Source: Haemophilus parainfluenzae (lineage in GTDB: Bacteria; Pseudomonadota; Gammaproteobacteria; Enterobacterales; Pasteurellaceae). From it: DNA of 64,000 nucleotides. Made by a program: the position numbers and the translations under genes. Under the pieces are notes generated by a model that worked only from the letters and a program-made list of their open reading frames with translations, was not told the DNA's origin and did no database searches. Numbering within the stretch: the stretch's first letter is position 1; every line of letters begins with the position of its first letter. The stretch lies in NCBI RefSeq assembly GCF_014931395.1, contig NZ_CP063120.1:1223501-1287500 (forward strand), given 5' to 3'. This document shows positions 27,642 to 37,416 of the stretch, one piece after another.

Positions 27642-28058
27642 CTATAAGGCTAAGACTAAAACGCCTGAGAGAATTAATAGACTTCCCATAACTAATTTCA
27701 TACTTAAAGGTTCACCTAACAATACCACACCTAAAATAATGGCAATCACGACACTGAGTTTATCAATGGGCGCAACCCAAGAGGCGGGCGCCATTTGCAA
27801 AGCACGATAATAACAAAGCCAAGATAGGCCCGTAGCAACACCAGAAAGAATTAAAAAGGTGAGTGGTTTTGCTGCGATATGTTGTGGCAGTTGCCATTCA
27901 TTGCGGGCACTAATGATGCCAGCCGTGACTAGTAAAACCACAATCGTACGGATAAAGGTCGCGAGATTGCTGTTAATGCCTTCAACCCCTAATTTTCCTA
28001 AAATAGCGGTAAGCCCAGCGAAAAAGGCTGAACCAATGGCAAAAAATACCCAATTCAT
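27642..28058 (-). CDS. EamA-type small transporter, single repeat
   Basis: 138 residues with five predicted membrane helices, half the size of standard ten-helix EamA/DMT exporters. The order and the closing sequence (VIAIILGVVLLGEPLSMKLVMGSLLILSGVLVLAL, in part) are of the EamA domain, and many bacteria carry such single-domain members that would work as dimers. The substrate is unknown. AGGAG lies 7 bases upstream of the ATG. It diverges from the rnfH-roxA-xseA operon. Confidence 0.82.
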   Translation of the reverse strand: MNWVFFAIGSAFFAGLTAILGKLGVEGINSNLATFIRTIVVLLVTAGIISARNEWQLPQHIAAKPLTFLILSGVATGLSWLCYYRALQMAPASWVAPIDKLSVVIAIILGVVLLGEPLSMKLVMGSLLILSGVLVLAL

Positions 28059-28139
28059 GATGAACTCCTGATTTTATCGTTAATATTGACCGCACTTTTC
28101 CGCTATAATAACGGAAAACTCATTAAGACAGAATAAGAC

Positions 28140-28466
28140 ATGAACCAAATTAATATTGAAATCGCCTATGCCTTGCCGGATCGCTATTATTTAAAATCCT
28201 TCAAAGTGGATGAAGGCACGATGATCCAAACGGCTATTTTACAATCAGGTATTTTGCAACAGTTTACTGAGATTGATTTGCGTGAGAATAAAGTGGGGAT
28301 TTATTCCCGTCCAGCCAAATTAACGGATCAGTTAAAAGATGGGGATCGTATTGAAATTTACCGTCCATTGTTAGCGGATCCTAAAGAGATTCGTCGTAAA
28401 CGTGCAGCAGAACAAGCCAAAGCTGCACAAGAAAAAGCCCAACAAGAAAAACAGGAAAAGGAGTAA
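28140..28466 (+). CDS. RnfH/UPF0125 ubiquitin-fold protein
   Basis: 108 residues. A beta-grasp fold of about 85 residues (INIEIAYALPDRYYLKSFKVDEGTM, LKDGDRIEIYRPLLADPKEIRRKRAAE, each in part) matches the RnfH/RatB family; a lysine-glutamine-rich helical tail follows (AAQEKAQQEKQEKE). In E. coli the gene neighbours the ratA toxin gene, here roxA. Function is unknown; the Rnf name derives from its gene neighbourhood in Rhodobacter. It is first in an operon with roxA (3 bases) and xseA (1-base overlap). Confidence 0.85.
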   Translation: MNQINIEIAYALPDRYYLKSFKVDEGTMIQTAILQSGILQQFTEIDLRENKVGIYSRPAKLTDQLKDGDRIEIYRPLLADPKEIRRKRAAEQAKAAQEKAQQEKQEKE

Positions 28467-28469
28467 AAA

Positions 28470-29681
28470 ATGACCGCACTTTCCAACCAATATTGTCTGT
28501 CTGAGGGCATTACCCCTGAAATTTTCCTGCGTGATTATTGGCAGAAAAAACCATTGATTATTCGTAATGGTTTACCTGAAATTGTCGGCCAATTCGAGCC
28601 TGACGATATTATCGAATTAGCACAAGGCGAAGATGTGACCGCGCGTTTAGTCAAAACTTTTTCAGATGATAATTGGAAAGTGTTTTTCAGTCCGTTATCT
28701 GAAGAAGATTTTGCGGATGTACCGGAGAAATGGTCAGTGCTCGTCCAAAACTTAGAGCAATGGAGTACAGAACTCGGTCAGCTTTGGAATAAATTTGGCT
28801 TTATTCCACAATGGCAACGCGACGATATTATGGTGTCCTATGCACCTAAAGGTGGTTCCGTAGGTAAGCATTATGACGAATATGATGTGTTCTTAGTGCA
28901 AGGCTATGGCCATCGTCGCTGGCAGTTAGGCAAATGGTGTGATTCTTCCACAGAATTCAAACCGAATCAGCCGATTCGTATTTTCGATGATATGGGCGAT
29001 TTGGTGATTGATGAAGTGATGAATCCAGGCGATATTCTTTATATTCCGGCTCGTATGTCGCATTACGGTGTGGCAGAAGATGATTGTTTGACCTTTTCTT
29101 TTGGTTTGCGTTACCCGAATTTAGCGGACATTCTCGATAACGTGAATAAAGCGTTTTGTCATCAAGATCCTGAATTGAATTTAAGCGAATTCCAATTACC
29201 GTTACGCTTAACGCAATCAGAGCAGAGCACGGGCAAGTTGGCAGATGAAAATATCCAGGCAATGAAAAAACAATTCTTAGCGAAATTGGCTGAGTCAGAA
29301 GCCTTTGATGCCTTGTTCAAACAAGCAGTAGCAGGCACAGTGAGTTCACGTCGTTATGAAATGTTAGTATCGGATGAGATGTCCGATCCTGACGAAGTGC
29401 GGTCAATTTTAGAAGAGGAACAAGGTGTATTAATGCAGGACAATAACTGCAAATTACTTTACACCGAAAATCCGCTCCGCATTTATGCTAATGGCGAATG
29501 GTTAGATGAAGTGAATGTTATTGAAGCGGAAGTGTTGAAACGTCTTTCCGATGGTGAAGCGCTAGATTGGGCATTCTTAAATAATTTAGTGAATGATACA
29601 GAAGATCCTGAAAGTACAATGGAATTATTGCTCGATTCGATTTGTAACTGGTTAGATGACGGTTGGGTGTTGATTGAATAA
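28470..29681 (+). CDS. roxA: Ribosomal protein uL16 arginine hydroxylase (YcfD type)
   Basis: 403 residues. A JmjC-type 2-oxoglutarate/iron oxygenase that hydroxylates an arginine of ribosomal protein L16 in E. coli. The iron triad is seen as H..D in [10 protein letters not shown] (about residues 131-137) and the distal histidine in [13 protein letters not shown] near 192. The C-terminal part is a winged-helix dimer/cap region. AAGGAG lies 7 bases before the ATG. Oddly, the start codon is followed directly by a DNA-uptake core (ATG-ACCGCACTT), so the N-terminus MTAL is dictated by it. Confidence 0.93.
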   Translation: MTALSNQYCLSEGITPEIFLRDYWQKKPLIIRNGLPEIVGQFEPDDIIELAQGEDVTARLVKTFSDDNWKVFFSPLSEEDFADVPEKWSVLVQNLEQWSTELGQLWNKFGFIPQWQRDDIMVSYAPKGGSVGKHYDEYDVFLVQGYGHRRWQLGKWCDSSTEFKPNQPIRIFDDMGDLVIDEVMNPGDILYIPARMSHYGVAEDDCLTFSFGLRYPNLADILDNVNKAFCHQDPELNLSEFQLPLRLTQSEQSTGKLADENIQAMKKQFLAKLAESEAFDALFKQAVAGTVSSRRYEMLVSDEMSDPDEVRSILEEEQGVLMQDNNCKLLYTENPLRIYANGEWLDEVNVIEAEVLKRLSDGEALDWAFLNNLVNDTEDPESTMELLLDSICNWLDDGWVLIE

Positions 29682-31000
29682 TGTCTGAAAACATTTACTC
29701 CGTTTCCCAATTAAACAGCGCAGCCCGGCAAATGCTGGAAGGGCATTTTTCACAAATTTGGCTCACCGGTGAAATTTCCAATTTCACCCAACCGGTGTCG
29801 GGACATTGGTATTTGACCTTAAAAGATGAGAATGCCCAAGTTCGCGGTGCGATGTTCCGCATGAAAAATTTGCGGGTGGGATTTCGTCCGCAAAATGGTA
29901 TGCAGGTCTTGGTGCGGGCAAATGTCAGTTTATATGAACCTCGCGGTGATTATCAGCTGATTATTGAATCTATGCACTCTGCTGGCGAAGGATTATTGCA
30001 ACAGCAATTTGAAGCGCTAAAAATGAAATTGGCGGCTGAAGGGTTGTTTGCACAAAACTTGAAGAAAAGCTTACCGGACTTTGCTAAAGCGGTGGGTATT
30101 GTTACCTCTTCGACTGGTGCCGCATTGCAAGATATTCTGCATATTTTGGCTCGCCGAGATCCCAGTTTAAAAGTGGTGATTTATCCAACGGCAGTGCAGG
30201 GCAAAGAAGCAACGGCTGAAATCGTCCAAATGATTGAACTCGCTAATGCGCGTCAAGAAGTGGATGTATTGATCGTCGGCCGTGGTGGTGGTTCCTTAGA
30301 AGATCTTTGGTGCTTTAACGAAGAAGAAGTGGCACGTGCGATTTTTCGTTCTAATTTACCGATTATCAGTGCGGTCGGTCATGAAACAGATGTCACCATT
30401 GCCGATTTTGTGGCTGATTTACGTGCGCCGACACCGTCTGCAGCGGCGGAGTTAGTGAGTCGCAATCAGCAGGAATTACTTCAACAGTTAGCTTATAAAC
30501 AACAGCGTTTAGAGATGGCGTTAGATCGTATTTTTAGTCATCAACAACAACGTTTACAACAGTTACGTTTACGCCTGCAAAACCAGCATCCGCAAAATCA
30601 ATTGTTGATGCAAAAAGCCAGAACAGAACAATTACATCATCGTTTAGTTTTGGCAATGCAGCGCCAAATGAATAAAACGCAGCAAAAATTGACCGCACTT
30701 TCAGCGCGCTTAAAACAAAATCCATTGCCTTATCGCTTGCAAAAACAATCCCAATATTTAGCTCAGTTACAAGTGCGGTTAAATTTAGGGGCGAATCGTC
30801 AAGTCACGGAACGTCAAAATAAATTGGCAACATTGTGTGGCAAGTTAGATGGATTAAGCCCATTAAAAGTATTGGCACGAGGATATTCCATTGCAGAGGA
30901 TGACAAAGGACATGCCATTGTGAGTGTGAAGCAAGTCAAAACAGGCGACACCATTAAAACGAAGGTAGCAGATGGGGAGATAACCAGTCGCGTTTGTTAA
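29681..31000 (+). CDS. xseA: Exodeoxyribonuclease VII large subunit
   Basis: 439 residues. An N-terminal OB-fold binds single-stranded DNA ([20 protein letters not shown] in the first 50 residues), the catalytic domain holds [16 protein letters not shown] (about residues 204-219) and [29 protein letters not shown], followed by a long coiled coil (about 280-390) rich in glutamine. Its ATG overlaps the roxA stop by one base. The small subunit gene xseB is not in the window. Two uptake cores lie in the coiled-coil region (30692 and 30771). Confidence 0.95.
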   Translation: MSENIYSVSQLNSAARQMLEGHFSQIWLTGEISNFTQPVSGHWYLTLKDENAQVRGAMFRMKNLRVGFRPQNGMQVLVRANVSLYEPRGDYQLIIESMHSAGEGLLQQQFEALKMKLAAEGLFAQNLKKSLPDFAKAVGIVTSSTGAALQDILHILARRDPSLKVVIYPTAVQGKEATAEIVQMIELANARQEVDVLIVGRGGGSLEDLWCFNEEEVARAIFRSNLPIISAVGHETDVTIADFVADLRAPTPSAAAELVSRNQQELLQQLAYKQQRLEMALDRIFSHQQQRLQQLRLRLQNQHPQNQLLMQKARTEQLHHRLVLAMQRQMNKTQQKLTALSARLKQNPLPYRLQKQSQYLAQLQVRLNLGANRQVTERQNKLATLCGKLDGLSPLKVLARGYSIAEDDKGHAIVSVKQVKTGDTIKTKVADGEITSRVC

Positions 31001-31020
31001 TTTAAATAAATTTTTAATGT

Positions 31021-31062
31021 AAACCTATGATGAATAAGAAATCATCATAGGTTTTCTTTTTT
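31021..31062 (+). terminator. Terminator of the rnfH-roxA-xseA operon
   Basis: AAACCTATGATGA (31021-31033) pairs perfectly with TCATCATAGGTTT (31042-31054), followed by a T-rich stretch. Confidence 0.88.
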
Positions 31063-31160
31063 TGTGACCAGCTTCAAAGTTTCGACAAAAAAATAGAGGG
31101 TTCAGTTTTTTTTATTTTTTTATGGGAGTATTATGCGACCTCGATACTAGGAGAGTAATG

Positions 31161-31784
31161 ATGTCAGAAATTCAACAGTTTAGTCAGCATGATATAGAAG
31201 TTCTTAATGAAGAAACTGTTTATAAAGGTTTTTTTACACTTAAGAAAGTACAGTTTAAACATAAGCTTTTTGCCGGTGGCGAAAGTGGCGTTGTGACACG
31301 TGAATTATTAGTCAAAGGTGCCGCTTCTGCAGTGATTGCTTACGATCCGGAAGAAGATGCAGTGGTTTTAGTTGAGCAAGTACGTATTGGTGCATATCAA
31401 CCTGAATCAGCTCGTTCCCCTTGGTTATTAGAATTGATCGCCGGGATGGTCGAAGAAGGCGAACAACCTGAAGAAGTGGCTTTGCGTGAAAGTGAAGAGG
31501 AAGCCGGTGTATCTGTTCAAGATCTCACACATTGTTTAAGCGTGTGGGATAGCCCGGGCGGTGTCGTCGAACGTATTCATTTGTTTGTCGGACGAGTACA
31601 GAGTTCGCAAGCCAAAGGGCTTCATGGTTTAGCTGAAGAGAATGAAGACATCCGTGTTCATGTGGTGAAACGTGAGCAAGCCTATCAATGGATGTGTGAT
31701 GGCAAAATTGATAATGGCATTGCAGTAATGGGCTTGCAATGGCTCCAATTAAATTACGCCCAATTGCAGCAACGCTGGCAATAG
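31161..31784 (+). CDS. nudF: ADP-ribose pyrophosphatase, Nudix family
   Basis: 207 residues. It hydrolyses ADP-ribose and related NDP-sugars. The Nudix box appears as GMVEEGEQPEEVALRESEEEAG at about residues 94-115 (GX5EX7REUXEEXGU, with S-E in place of the usual A-E), preceded by VLVEQVRIGAY. The ATG at 31161 is 7 bases from AGGAG; an adjacent ATG at 31158 is 4 bases from it. The open frame extends further upstream to 31122 without a ribosome site. It is followed by cpdA after 7 bases, the same pair as nudF-cpdA in E. coli. Confidence 0.93.
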   Translation: MSEIQQFSQHDIEVLNEETVYKGFFTLKKVQFKHKLFAGGESGVVTRELLVKGAASAVIAYDPEEDAVVLVEQVRIGAYQPESARSPWLLELIAGMVEEGEQPEEVALRESEEEAGVSVQDLTHCLSVWDSPGGVVERIHLFVGRVQSSQAKGLHGLAEENEDIRVHVVKREQAYQWMCDGKIDNGIAVMGLQWLQLNYAQLQQRWQ

Positions 31785-31791
31785 GAGTCCC

Positions 31792-32616
31792 ATGAACAAT
31801 AGATTTGAATACGAACCCGCGAGTGAAATCGTCAAATTATTACAAATCACCGATCCTCATTTGTTTAAAGATACAAGCAAAGAGTTATTAGGTATCAACA
31901 CGCACGAAAGTTTTTCTCAGGTGTTAAAAGAAATTCAGTTGGAGTCTTTTGAGTACGATGTCGTGCTTGCAACAGGGGATTTGGTACAAGATAGTAGCGA
32001 TGAAGGTTATCTACGATTTGTTGAAATGGTTAAACCGTTAAATAAGTCAGTATTTTGGCTTCCGGGTAATCATGATTTCCAACCTAAAATGGCAGAGCAT
32101 TTAAGCCAATCGCCTATTAATGCGTCAAAACATTTACTTCTAGGTAAACACTGGCAAGTGATTTTGTTAGATAGCCAAGTATCCGGTGTGCCTCATGGTG
32201 AATTAAGTGCTTACCAATTAGATTGGTTAAAAACAAAATTAGCAGAAAATCCAGCGCGTCATAGCTTAGTCGTATTGCATCATCATTTATTACCGACGAA
32301 TTCAGCATGGCTTGATCAGCATAACTTGCGTAATGCGCATAGCTTCTCAGCCGTTCTTGCTCAATTCAACAATGTAAAAGGGATTTTATACGGGCATATT
32401 CATCAACAGGTTGATGGTTATTGGCAGGGGTATCAAACCATGGCAACGCCAGCGACTTGTATTCAATTTAAGCCAGATAGTAATCATTTTGCGTTAGATA
32501 CCTTACAACCAGGTTGGCGTGAAATTGAGCTACACCCAGATGGACGAATTGAAACGAGAGTAAAACGAATCAAACAAAAAACATTCCTACCCAATATGGA
32601 AGAAGAAGGATACTAA
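31792..32616 (+). CDS. cpdA: 3',5'-cyclic AMP phosphodiesterase
   Basis: 274 residues. A calcineurin-type metallophosphoesterase that breaks down cAMP. Metal motifs are ITDPHLF (D20, H22), ATGDLVQDSS (D63 region), LPGNHDF near 94, LHHHLLP near 165 and YGHIHQ near 204. In H. influenzae the enzyme (Icc) is known to influence competence by setting cAMP levels, and this window also holds CRP-S controlled comEC. GGAG lies 6 bases before the ATG. Confidence 0.94.
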   Translation: MNNRFEYEPASEIVKLLQITDPHLFKDTSKELLGINTHESFSQVLKEIQLESFEYDVVLATGDLVQDSSDEGYLRFVEMVKPLNKSVFWLPGNHDFQPKMAEHLSQSPINASKHLLLGKHWQVILLDSQVSGVPHGELSAYQLDWLKTKLAENPARHSLVVLHHHLLPTNSAWLDQHNLRNAHSFSAVLAQFNNVKGILYGHIHQQVDGYWQGYQTMATPATCIQFKPDSNHFALDTLQPGWREIELHPDGRIETRVKRIKQKTFLPNMEEEGY

Positions 32617-32617
32617 A

Positions 32618-32660
32618 CAAAGTGCGGTTAAAATTTAGATGATTTTAACCGCACTTTTTC
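32618..32660 (+). terminator. Uptake-sequence terminator after cpdA
   Basis: AAAGTGCGGTTAAAAT (32619-32634) pairs perfectly with ATTTTAACCGCACTTT (32642-32657), followed by T. Each arm contains a full uptake core. Confidence 0.9.
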
Positions 32661-32767
32661 TATACCGAAATAGGTAAAAGTCCATTTTACACTAGCCAGA
32701 ATTCCCACAAATCTGTACAATAGCCGACCGATTTTATCTTTTTACTAATCTTTATTTTTTAAGCAAT

Positions 32768-34192
32768 ATGACGCAAAAATTACATATTAAAACATGGGGC
32801 TGTCAGATGAATGAATACGATTCATCAAAAATGGCCGATCTTCTCTTAAATACACATGGTTTGGAATTGACAGATATTCCAGAAGAAGCAGATGTGTTAC
32901 TTCTTAACACCTGTTCTATCCGTGAAAAAGCACAAGAAAAAGTGTTCCATCAGTTAGGTCGTTGGAAAGAATTAAAAAAACAAAATCCAAACTTAGTGAT
33001 TGGTGTGGGCGGTTGTGTGGCTTCACAAGAAGGTGAGCATATTCGTCATCGAGCACCTTATGTGGATATCGTATTTGGTCCGCAAACTTTACATCGCTTA
33101 CCAGAAATGATTAACCAAATTCGTGGCGGTAAAAGTTCGGTGGTGGATGTGAGTTTCCCAGAAATTGAGAAATTTGACCGCTTACCAGAGCCTCGAGCAG
33201 AAGGTTCAACCGCGTTTGTGTCTATTATGGAAGGCTGTAATAAATATTGTACTTACTGTGTGGTGCCTTATACCCGTGGTGAAGAAGTGAGCCGTCCTGT
33301 TGATGATGTGTTATTTGAAATTGCGCAGTTGGCAGAGCAAGGTGTACGTGAAATTAATTTATTAGGCCAAAACGTAAACGCGTATCGCGGCCCGACATTT
33401 GATGGTGGTATCTGTACATTTGCTGAATTATTACGTTTAGTGGCATCTATTGACGGTATCGACCGTTTACGTTTTACTACCAGCCACCCCATCGAATTTA
33501 CAGATGATATTATTGATGTGTATCGTGATACGCCTGAGTTGGTAGACTTCGTACACTTACCAGTACAAGCTGGTTCAGACCGTATTTTAACCATGATGAA
33601 ACGGGGTCATACTGCGTTAGAATATAAATCGATCATTCGTAAATTACGTGCGGTGCGTCCAAATATTCAAATCAGCTCAGATTTCATTGTTGGCTTCCCG
33701 GGTGAAACCAATGAAGAGTTTGAACAAACAATGAATCTCATCGCGCAAGTTAACTTTGATATGAGCTTCAGCTTTATCTATTCCGCGCGTCCAGGTACAC
33801 CTGCTGCCGATATGCCAGATGATGTTACTGAAGAAGAGAAAAAACAACGTCTCTATCTTTTACAAGAGCGTATCAACCAACAAGCGGCACAATATAGTCG
33901 CCGTATGCTTGGTACAGAGCAACGTGTATTGGTAGAAGGGCCGTCTAAGAAAGATATTATGGAATTAACAGGACGTACTGAAAACAACCGTATTGTTAAT
34001 TTCCAAGGCTCACCAGATATGATTGGTAAGTTTGTCGATATCAAGATTACTGATGTTTATACTAACTCTCTACGTGGTGAAGTAGTGCGTACAGAAGATC
34101 AAATGGGATTACGTATTGCACAATCACCACAAGAGGTGATGAACCGAACTCGTAAAGAAGATGAATTAGGCGTAGGACGTTATCACGGCTAA
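32768..34192 (+). CDS. miaB: tRNA-2-methylthio-N6-dimethylallyladenosine synthase
   Basis: 474 residues. A radical-SAM methylthiotransferase acting on i6A37 of tRNAs. The N-terminal cluster cysteines are C12, C49 and C83; the radical-SAM motif CNKYCTYC gives C157, C161 and C164; the C-terminal TRAM domain (about 380-445) ends with TNSLRGEVV. It is monocistronic, between uptake-sequence terminators. Confidence 0.97.
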   Translation: MTQKLHIKTWGCQMNEYDSSKMADLLLNTHGLELTDIPEEADVLLLNTCSIREKAQEKVFHQLGRWKELKKQNPNLVIGVGGCVASQEGEHIRHRAPYVDIVFGPQTLHRLPEMINQIRGGKSSVVDVSFPEIEKFDRLPEPRAEGSTAFVSIMEGCNKYCTYCVVPYTRGEEVSRPVDDVLFEIAQLAEQGVREINLLGQNVNAYRGPTFDGGICTFAELLRLVASIDGIDRLRFTTSHPIEFTDDIIDVYRDTPELVDFVHLPVQAGSDRILTMMKRGHTALEYKSIIRKLRAVRPNIQISSDFIVGFPGETNEEFEQTMNLIAQVNFDMSFSFIYSARPGTPAADMPDDVTEEEKKQRLYLLQERINQQAAQYSRRMLGTEQRVLVEGPSKKDIMELTGRTENNRIVNFQGSPDMIGKFVDIKITDVYTNSLRGEVVRTEDQMGLRIAQSPQEVMNRTRKEDELGVGRYHG

Positions 34193-34213
34193 TCATTTTA
34201 GAATATAGATAAG

Positions 34214-34242
34214 TAACCGTACGAAAGTGCGGTTATTTTTTT
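34214..34242 (+). terminator. Terminator of miaB with GAAA loop
   Basis: TAACCGTAC (34214-34222) pairs with GTGCGGTTA (34227-34235, one G-T pair) around a GAAA tetraloop, followed by a run of seven T. The right arm plus loop contains one uptake core (AAGTGCGGT). Confidence 0.88.
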
Positions 34243-34293
34243 ATGTATTTTTTAGAAAAGAGAGTAGGAAAGTCTTTATCCTAAATTTTAGGC

Positions 34294-34318
34294 ATAAAAA
34301 AACACCCGTTAAGGTGCT
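34294..34318 (-). terminator. Terminator of the tRNA Gly-Leu-Lys operon
   Basis: CACC (34303-34306) pairs with GGTG (34313-34316); short stem but a seven-base T-run follows on the minus strand. It lies 10 bases past the tRNA-Lys gene. Confidence 0.65.
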
Positions 34319-34327
34319 GATTTAAAG

Positions 34328-34403
34328 TGGTGGGTCGTGAAGGATTCGAACCTTCGACCAACGGATTAAAAGTCCGCTGCTCTACCGACTGAGCTAACGA
34401 CCC
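34328..34403 (-). tRNA. tRNA-Lys (TTT)
   Basis: 76 bases with encoded CCA. Acceptor GGGTCGT pairs with ACGACCC; the anticodon loop CTTTTAA gives TTT; D-arm TTAGCTCAGTCGGTAGAGC and T-arm GGTTCGAATC are standard. It is last of three tRNA genes on this strand. Confidence 0.96.
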
Positions 34404-34421
34404 ACTGGTATGATTTTGAAA

Positions 34422-34508
34422 TGGTGCCCGAAGCCAGACTTGAACTGGCACGCCTCGAAAGGCGAGGGATTTTAAATCCCTTGTGTCTACCGATTCCACC
34501 ACTCGGGC
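34422..34508 (-). tRNA. tRNA-Leu (TAA)
   Basis: 87 bases with a long variable arm (CTCGCCTTTCGAGGC), as expected for class II leucine tRNA. The anticodon stem AGGGA/TCCCT holds loop TTTAAAA with TAA in the middle. Encoded CCA. Confidence 0.95.
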
Positions 34509-34512
34509 AAAT

Positions 34513-34588
<76 letters not shown>

Positions 34589-34690
34589 GTTTGCTTGTTG
34601 CCAAACAACGGGGCGTATTTTACGGATTTATCTTATTGTGTCAAATAAAATTCGTAAAAAAATTTTTTGATTGGTTAAAAATAATTCAAA

Positions 34691-34724
34691 AACAAAAGGT
34701 GCGATTAAAATAACCGCACCTTTT
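34691..34724 (-). terminator. Terminator of pgsA
   Basis: AAAAGGTGCG (34694-34703) pairs with CGCACCTTTT (34715-34724), T-rich beyond on the minus strand. The arms contain near-uptake sequences (AGGTGCGGTT). Confidence 0.82.
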
Positions 34725-34743
34725 ATTTAAAATTTAGTCAATT

Positions 34744-35301
34744 CTATAATTCAATGTTATCTAACAAACTACCTTTCGCTGCTTTCAAGTATTGGAGCAT
34801 TGACCACACTGTTAAAATTGCCGCCAAGTAGAGTAGTATGATTGCCAATGTTTCCATATAAACGTTATATCGCCAGAGTAATCCACCTAAAGCTAGCATT
34901 TGAGAGGTGGTTTTTACTTTTCCCAGCCATGAAACAGCCACTTTATTACGTTCGCCTAATTCAGCCATCCATTCACGTAAAGCAGAGATAATGATTTCAC
35001 GTGAAATCATAATAATCGCGGGGATAGTAATCCAGAAAGAATGTTGATATTCCACAATTAATACAAGCGCGGTAATCACCATCACTTTATCGGCTACAGG
35101 ATCAAGGAAAGCACCGAAGCGAGTTGTTTGTTTTAGTTTTCGAGCAAGATAGCCATCAAACCAGTCAGTGACACCCGCGATAAAGAAAATAAGAGTGGTA
35201 ATAAAAGGCGCTGAAGGGATAGGGAGATAAAACGCCAAGACGAAGAATGGGATTAAAATCACTCGGAGAATCGTCAGGAAAATGGGAATATTATATTTCA
35301 T
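34744..35301 (-). CDS. pgsA: Phosphatidylglycerophosphate synthase
   Basis: 185 residues, inner-membrane CDP-alcohol phosphotransferase with about five helices. It makes phosphatidylglycerophosphate from CDP-diacylglycerol and glycerol-3-phosphate. The family motif [27 protein letters not shown] (D-G-x2-A-R-x8-G-x3-D-x3-D; quoted for its key residues only) is at about residues 46-72. It is followed by a terminator, and the tRNA cluster lies downstream. Confidence 0.95.
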   Translation of the reverse strand: MKYNIPIFLTILRVILIPFFVLAFYLPIPSAPFITTLIFFIAGVTDWFDGYLARKLKQTTRFGAFLDPVADKVMVITALVLIVEYQHSFWITIPAIIMISREIIISALREWMAELGERNKVAVSWLGKVKTTSQMLALGGLLWRYNVYMETLAIILLYLAAILTVWSMLQYLKAAKGSLLDNIEL

Positions 35302-35353
35302 AAAAATAACCGTACTTTGGTTAAAGATACGTTCATTTTAAAGGATCTACAAA

Positions 35354-35385
35354 AATAAAAAAAGCCACTTAATGTGGCTTTTTCT
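35354..35385. terminator. Terminator between prx and pgsA
   Basis: AAAGCCAC (35361-35368) pairs with GTGGCTTT (35374-35381) around TTAAT, with A- and T-runs flanking. It lies just past the peroxiredoxin stop at 35392. Confidence 0.88.
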
Positions 35386-35391
35386 TAAAAA

Positions 35392-35994
35392 TTAAAGTTT
35401 GTCAGCGTTTTGTTTCAAGTATTTAGCAACACCTTCAGGGCTGTCTTTCATACCTTCTTTGCCTTTTTCCCATTGAGCTGGGCAAACTTCACCGTGTTCT
35501 TCGTGGAATTGTAACGCATCTACCATACGTAACATTTCATCGATGTTACGACCTAATGGTAAGTCGTTTACGATTTGGTGACGAACAACACCGTTTTTGT
35601 CGATTAAGAATGAAGCACGTAATGCAACGCCAGCTTCTGGATGTTCGATACCGTATGCTTTAGCGATGTCGTGTTTAACGTCAGCTGCTAATGCATATTT
35701 AACTGCACCGATACCGCCGTTTTCAGTTGGGGTATTACGCCATGCGTTATGAGTGAATTGAGAGTCAATAGATACACCAACCACTTCAACACCACGTTTT
35801 TTGAATTCTTCATAACGGTGGTCGAATGCGATTAACTCAGATGGGCAAACGAAAGTGAAGTCTAATGGGTAGAAAAATAATACCGCTGCTTTACCTTCGA
35901 TGTGTTTTTTGAAATTGAAGTTATCAACGATTTCACCATTGCCTAAAACTGCAGAGGAAGTAAAATCTGGAGCTTGACGAGTTACTAATACCAT
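35392..35994 (-). CDS. Typical 2-Cys peroxiredoxin
   Basis: 200 residues. It reduces hydrogen peroxide and organic peroxides using thioredoxin-type donors. The peroxidatic cysteine is C50 in FTFVCPSE and the resolving cysteine C171 in EVCPAQW. GGIG (93-96) and a C-terminal KYL (191-193) resemble the GGLG and YF motifs of easily over-oxidised enzymes. The ATG at 35994 (MVLVTRQAP) is preferred because AGGA lies 9 bases upstream; the ATG at 36000 is only 3 bases from it. It is monocistronic between terminators. Distinct from E. coli AhpC in sequence and without ahpF beside it. Confidence 0.93.
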   Translation of the reverse strand: MVLVTRQAPDFTSSAVLGNGEIVDNFNFKKHIEGKAAVLFFYPLDFTFVCPSELIAFDHRYEEFKKRGVEVVGVSIDSQFTHNAWRNTPTENGGIGAVKYALAADVKHDIAKAYGIEHPEAGVALRASFLIDKNGVVRHQIVNDLPLGRNIDEMLRMVDALQFHEEHGEVCPAQWEKGKEGMKDSPEGVAKYLKQNADKL

Positions 35995-36134
35995 AGTCAT
36001 AATTCCTATATGAATGTTAATAAAAATTTTGCGGATGCAAAATGCGGAGAATATTTTAAAAAAATTAACCGCACTTTAACAGCTGTTTTTATCTATTGAA
36101 TTAATTAATATTGTCTAAGTTACAGGTGAAATAT

Positions 36135-37325
36135 ATGTCAGAACATCATACTTTATCGACCACACTGGTTCATGCCGGGCGTAAAAAACGTTTTAGTCAA
36201 GGCTCTGTTAACCCCGTGGTTCAACGTGCATCTTCTTTAGTGTTTGACACTATTGCAGATAAAAAACATTGCACAAAAAATCGTTATAAGGGAGAGCTTT
36301 TCTACGGACGCCGTGGCACGTTAACGCATTTTGCGCTTCAAGATTTAATGTGTGAAATGGAAGGGGGCGCTGGCTGTTATCTTTATCCTTGTGGTGCCGC
36401 AGCAGTAACCAATGCCATTTTATCATTTGTTGAAACGGGCGATCACGTTTTAGTGACAGGGGCTGCCTATGAGCCGACACAAGATTTTTGCAATGTGATT
36501 TTGAAAAAAATGCACATTGATACGACCTATTATGATCCCATGATAGGTGCTGATGTTGCCAAACTCGTGCAACCAAACACGAAAGTCTTATTTTTAGAGT
36601 CGCCAAGCTCTTTAACGATGGAAGTGCCTGATATCCTCGCGATTGTTAAAGTGGTTAGAGCTGTAAGCCCAGAAATTGTCATTATGATCGATAATACATG
36701 GGCTGGAGGCGTACTGTTCAAAGCTTTAGAACACGGTATTGATATCTCTATTCAAGCTGGGACCAAATATTTAGTAGGGCATTCTGATATTATGATTGGT
36801 ACTGCTGTGGCTAATGCACGTACTTGGGATAAATTGCGCGAACATTCTTATTTAATGGGACAAATGGTTGATGCCGATTCTGCTTATACAACTGCTCGTG
36901 GTATTCGTACCTTAGGTGTGCGATTAAAACAACATCATGAAAGTAGTTTAAAAGTGGCCAAATGGTTAAGTGAACAACCACAAGTGAAAGCAGTTTATCA
37001 TCCAGCGTTACCAAGCTGTCCAGGTCATGAAAACTTTAAACGTGATTTTACTGGTGCAAGCGGTTTATTCTCTTTTGAATTACATAAGCGTTTAAATGAC
37101 GAAGAGCTTTCAGCCTTTATGGATCACTTTGAACTGTTTACGATGGCTTATTCTTGGGGTGGGTTTGAATCGCTCATTTTATGTAATCAACCAGAAGAAA
37201 TTGCGAAAATTCGCCCGGGTATTGAACGTAAATTAACAGGCTCATTAATTCGTCTGCATATTGGATTTGAAGACACGGATGAATTAATAGCCGATCTTCA
37301 AGCAGGCTTTGACCGAATCAAATAA
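36135..37325 (+). CDS. metC: Cystathionine beta-lyase
   Basis: 396 residues. A PLP enzyme of the Cys/Met family that splits cystathionine to homocysteine, ammonia and pyruvate. The PLP lysine lies in [14 protein letters not shown] near residue 209, the Tyr-Gly-Arg of the partner site in [11 protein letters not shown] near 57, and DNTWAGG near 187. AGGTGA stands 7 bases before the ATG at 36135; an in-frame alternative at 36111 has no ribosome site. Unlike metK, no met-box array is visible upstream. Confidence 0.94.
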   Translation: MSEHHTLSTTLVHAGRKKRFSQGSVNPVVQRASSLVFDTIADKKHCTKNRYKGELFYGRRGTLTHFALQDLMCEMEGGAGCYLYPCGAAAVTNAILSFVETGDHVLVTGAAYEPTQDFCNVILKKMHIDTTYYDPMIGADVAKLVQPNTKVLFLESPSSLTMEVPDILAIVKVVRAVSPEIVIMIDNTWAGGVLFKALEHGIDISIQAGTKYLVGHSDIMIGTAVANARTWDKLREHSYLMGQMVDADSAYTTARGIRTLGVRLKQHHESSLKVAKWLSEQPQVKAVYHPALPSCPGHENFKRDFTGASGLFSFELHKRLNDEELSAFMDHFELFTMAYSWGGFESLILCNQPEEIAKIRPGIERKLTGSLIRLHIGFEDTDELIADLQAGFDRIK

Positions 37326-37360
37326 TAAAGAGGGCTGTTTATGTAAACAGCCCTTATTTA
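37326..37360 (+). terminator. Terminator of metC
   Basis: GGGCTGTTTA (37332-37341) pairs with TAAACAGCCC (37344-37353), with A- and T-rich flanks. The outermost bases must open a few pairs to make a loop. Confidence 0.75.
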
Positions 37361-37416
37361 CTCAATCTTTGAGTTGATTTATCATAGTCAGCATTTTTAG
37401 CAACTAGAGAAGAACA

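Noticed and set aside
27642..28058. EamA protein as a truncated pseudogene
   Set aside because: It is half the usual size but has an intact start with AGGAG, a complete five-helix unit and no remains of a second half; single-domain members are common.
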